Origin: JAGOVB01 sp964577365
GTDB lineage: Bacteria > Patescibacteriota > Minisyncoccia > Phycocordibacterales > PALSA-1337
Length of the DNA: 64,000 bases
NCBI GenBank assembly: GCA_964577365.1
Contig: CAZNYP010000004.1
Coordinates: 1 to 64,000, forward strand
Direction of reading: 5' to 3'
In this document: positions 62,300-64,000 of the stretch, one piece after another
Position numbering within the stretch: position 1 is the stretch's first letter
How the letters are laid out: every line of letters starts with the position of its first letter
Position numbers and translations under genes: made by a program
The notes under the pieces: model-generated
The model's database searches: none
Told to the model about the DNA's origin: nothing
The model's input: only the letters and a program-made list of their open reading frames with translations

Positions 62300-63178
62300 T
62301 TATAGCACTTTCTCCGCTTCGAGAAAAATCTCTATCTCTCCATCGATGACCTTGTCTACCTGTGACGTCTCTACATCGGTACGATGATCCTTTACCATCT
62401 TGTATGGATGGAGGACATATGAACGGATCTGATTTCCCCACTCGATATCGGTCGTTTTTGATACATACATTCCTTTTTCACGAGCGATCTGCTCTTCTTC
62501 CTGACGTTTATAGAGTTTCGCCTTGATGATATCGAGAGCTCGCTCTTTGTTCTGCGCCTGAGACCGCTCAGTCGTGACGTGGACAGATATGCCGGTCGGC
62601 ACATGGACGATGCGCACTGCGGTCTCGCGTTTGTTCACATTTTGACCTCCTGGACCACCTGCCTTTGCAATACTGATCTCGAGATCTTTTTCGGGGATCT
62701 CTATCTCGGTATTTTTTTCAAATTTTGGAATGACTTCTACCATAGAAAAAGAAGTGTGACGCTGTTGTTTAGAACTAAAAGGAGAAATACGAACGAGGCG
62801 ATGTACACCGGATTCGTGCTTTAGAGTTCCGTAGACATTTTTTCCAGAGATTTCGACGGTGATGTTGCGATATCCACCATGGTCATTTTCATTGCTGTGG
62901 ATAACACTCATACCGAACCCTCTATTGTCACAGTACTTTTTGTACATGCGTAAAAGTATGGCAGAAAAATCCTCGGCATCATCACCTCCTGCTCCAGAGA
63001 AAATAGTCATGATGGCGTCACCAGCATCGTATTTGCTGCCACCTTCGGCCTGGATTTTGAGCTCACCGAGTTCACGGATCATGGCCTGGGCCTTGTCTAC
63101 ATCACTCCAAAAGTCCGCTTGTCCCATCGCGGTTTCGATCTCCTGTATTCGCTGTTTGATCTGTTCCTTCGTGAGCAT
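62300..63178 (-). CDS. prfB: peptide chain release factor 2, short form
   Basis: 292 residues, about 70 shorter than typical RF2; the N-terminal helical domain is reduced. The stop-recognition tripeptide SPF is in VRISPFSSKQQRH and the catalytic GGQ in GGPGGQNVNKRETAVR. It releases at UAA and UGA, so UGA is a stop here. There is no programmed frameshift. The first 77 nt overlap the upstream gene. Confidence 0.93.
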   Translation of the reverse strand: MLTKEQIKQRIQEIETAMGQADFWSDVDKAQAMIRELGELKIQAEGGSKYDAGDAIMTIFSGAGGDDAEDFSAILLRMYKKYCDNRGFGMSVIHSNENDHGGYRNITVEISGKNVYGTLKHESGVHRLVRISPFSSKQQRHTSFSMVEVIPKFEKNTEIEIPEKDLEISIAKAGGPGGQNVNKRETAVRIVHVPTGISVHVTTERSQAQNKERALDIIKAKLYKRQEEEQIAREKGMYVSKTTDIEWGNQIRSYVLHPYKMVKDHRTDVETSQVDKVIDGEIEIFLEAEKVL

Positions 63179-64000
63179 GTGTTTGTTCTTCTTGTCTTAT
63201 AAATTGTTTAAATCTGCGCAGATTTCGGATAATATGATGCCCTACCATGTAATGAGTGACTAGGATAACCACTCCCATGAGGATAATAGCTATCAGTATA
63301 TACACTAAATAATCTTTTACAAACTGGGTGATGACAAAAGGTGCTTTTACATGTATTGATTCATCTCTCGTATTGCCCGCTTTATCCACCGCACGCACGA
63401 TCACTTCGAGACTGCCATCCTTTGTGAGAGGTACCTGGAACGGACTCTCGGCTTGTACAAATACTGGCGAAGTGGTGATCGGCTGCATTTTGTCGACGAT
63501 ACCCACCTCATACCGATCTATACCTGACAGATTGTCAGTTGTAAAAAATGAAACTAGCGTACGCTCTACGAGTACGGTCGCCGCGACAAGATAATTTACT
63601 TGGGGTTTAAATGATGCGGGTGGTACGGTGTCGATCCGGACGAGGAAATGTCCGGTAGTACCCCATACCCCTTTCTTGCTTGCTTTAATATGGAAATACC
63701 AGAGTCCGTCTTTTAAGGCATCAAAAGACGTACTCGTCACTGTCCCCTCAGACACGTTGTCTGGTATGGTCGATGGATTATTGTCGACAATATAACTGAA
63801 TCCATCAACGCCTGCATCCTTGTCCCATGAAAGGACTGGCGAATTATTTTTATACCACACACCCTGGTCAGGATGAGTCTCGGAATATATACGCACACCC
63901 TCAGGAGCTTTTGGGATGACGGTATACTCGGCACGACCCAGGTCTACCGTCGCCTCAGTTCCTAAACCATCGTTAAAAAGTACTTTTGTATTTGTATGTA
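63102..64000 (-). CDS. surface protein, C-terminal part (runs off the window)
   Basis: The frame is open to base 64000, so the start lies outside. Visible parts: LGRAEYTVIPKAPEGVRIYS, an Ig-like domain (HPDQGVWYKNNSPVLSWD through WYFHIKASKKGVWG), a second Ig-like domain with VRAVDKAGNTRD, one membrane helix (VYILIAIILMGVVILVT) and a short charged cytoplasmic tail that overlaps prfB. The layout matches CPR surface proteins that often begin with a cohesin-like domain. Confidence 0.75.
   Translation of the reverse strand, partial: HTNTKVLFNDGLGTEATVDLGRAEYTVIPKAPEGVRIYSETHPDQGVWYKNNSPVLSWDKDAGVDGFSYIVDNNPSTIPDNVSEGTVTSTSFDALKDGLWYFHIKASKKGVWGTTGHFLVRIDTVPPASFKPQVNYLVAATVLVERTLVSFFTTDNLSGIDRYEVGIVDKMQPITTSPVFVQAESPFQVPLTKDGSLEVIVRAVDKAGNTRDESIHVKAPFVITQFVKDYLVYILIAIILMGVVILVTHYMVGHHIIRNLRRFKQFIRQEEQTHAHEGTDQTANTGDRNRDGTSGLLE

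Noticed and set aside
1..64000. CRISPR array, insertion sequence, prophage or rRNA operon
   Set aside because: No regularly spaced repeats, transposase, phage structural gene or rRNA sequence seen.

Overview
The window reads as part of a compact genome from the Patescibacteria (CPR), most likely a Parcubacteria/Paceibacteria-type lineage, and probably from a metagenome assembly. The evidence is short proteins, tiny intergenic gaps, overlapping genes, envelope proteins typical of these cells (LemA/TPM, peptidoglycan-binding and TPR/O-antigen-ligase proteins, Ig-like and CARDB surface proteins), a hypothetical protein (35028-35756) of a type I recall from CPR genomes, a short RF2, and a 10-N scaffold join. 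The lineage call rests on gene content, since no rRNA or ribosomal protein gene is present. UGA is a normal stop here: RF2 is present and several genes end in TGA.

Layout. 1-4.5 kb: small accessory genes, with a SET methyltransferase / THEP1-like NTPase / Cys-cluster operon, a queuosine-precursor transporter and small membrane proteins. 4.4-16 kb: tRNA-Gln, dnaX, dusB, a D,D-carboxypeptidase, serS and dprA (divergent, with overlapping start codons), an AlkD-like protein, a lexA operon with a clear SOS box, a PIF1-like helicase and topA. 16-18 kb: small hypothetical genes, tRNA-Phe, tRNA-Arg, glutaredoxin and an FtsB-like protein. 18-28 kb: lepA, murJ, an O-antigen-ligase/TPR protein, RNase P RNA, nrdB (class Ic-like) and nrdA. 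28-35 kb: envelope proteins and groES-groEL. 35-42 kb: secG, an anchored oligopeptide-binding protein broken by the assembly gap, RNase J, an MFS transporter. 42-51 kb: eno, gpmI, a DedA-PAP2 fusion, an orphan response regulator, and a DHH phosphoesterase / cyclophilin / SGNH / PD-(D/E)XK operon. 51-58 kb: surface proteins, an FAD oxidoreductase, a LysE exporter, an AlaE-like protein and more accessory genes. 58-64 kb: tRNA-Gln(CTG), pyrG, ftsX-ftsE, prfB and the end of a surface protein.

Two patterns run through the window. First, most transcription units begin with a -10 box ending exactly 6 nt (sometimes 7-9) before ATG or GTG, with no Shine-Dalgarno sequence, which implies leaderless mRNAs. 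This pattern was used to choose several starts. Second, about eleven small, more GC-rich genes of unknown function sit singly between housekeeping genes. Most have their own strong intrinsic terminator, and several have a recognisable Shine-Dalgarno sequence. They look like accessory cassettes with a different style of expression.

All functional calls come from reading the sequence and remembered family motifs; no database search was run.
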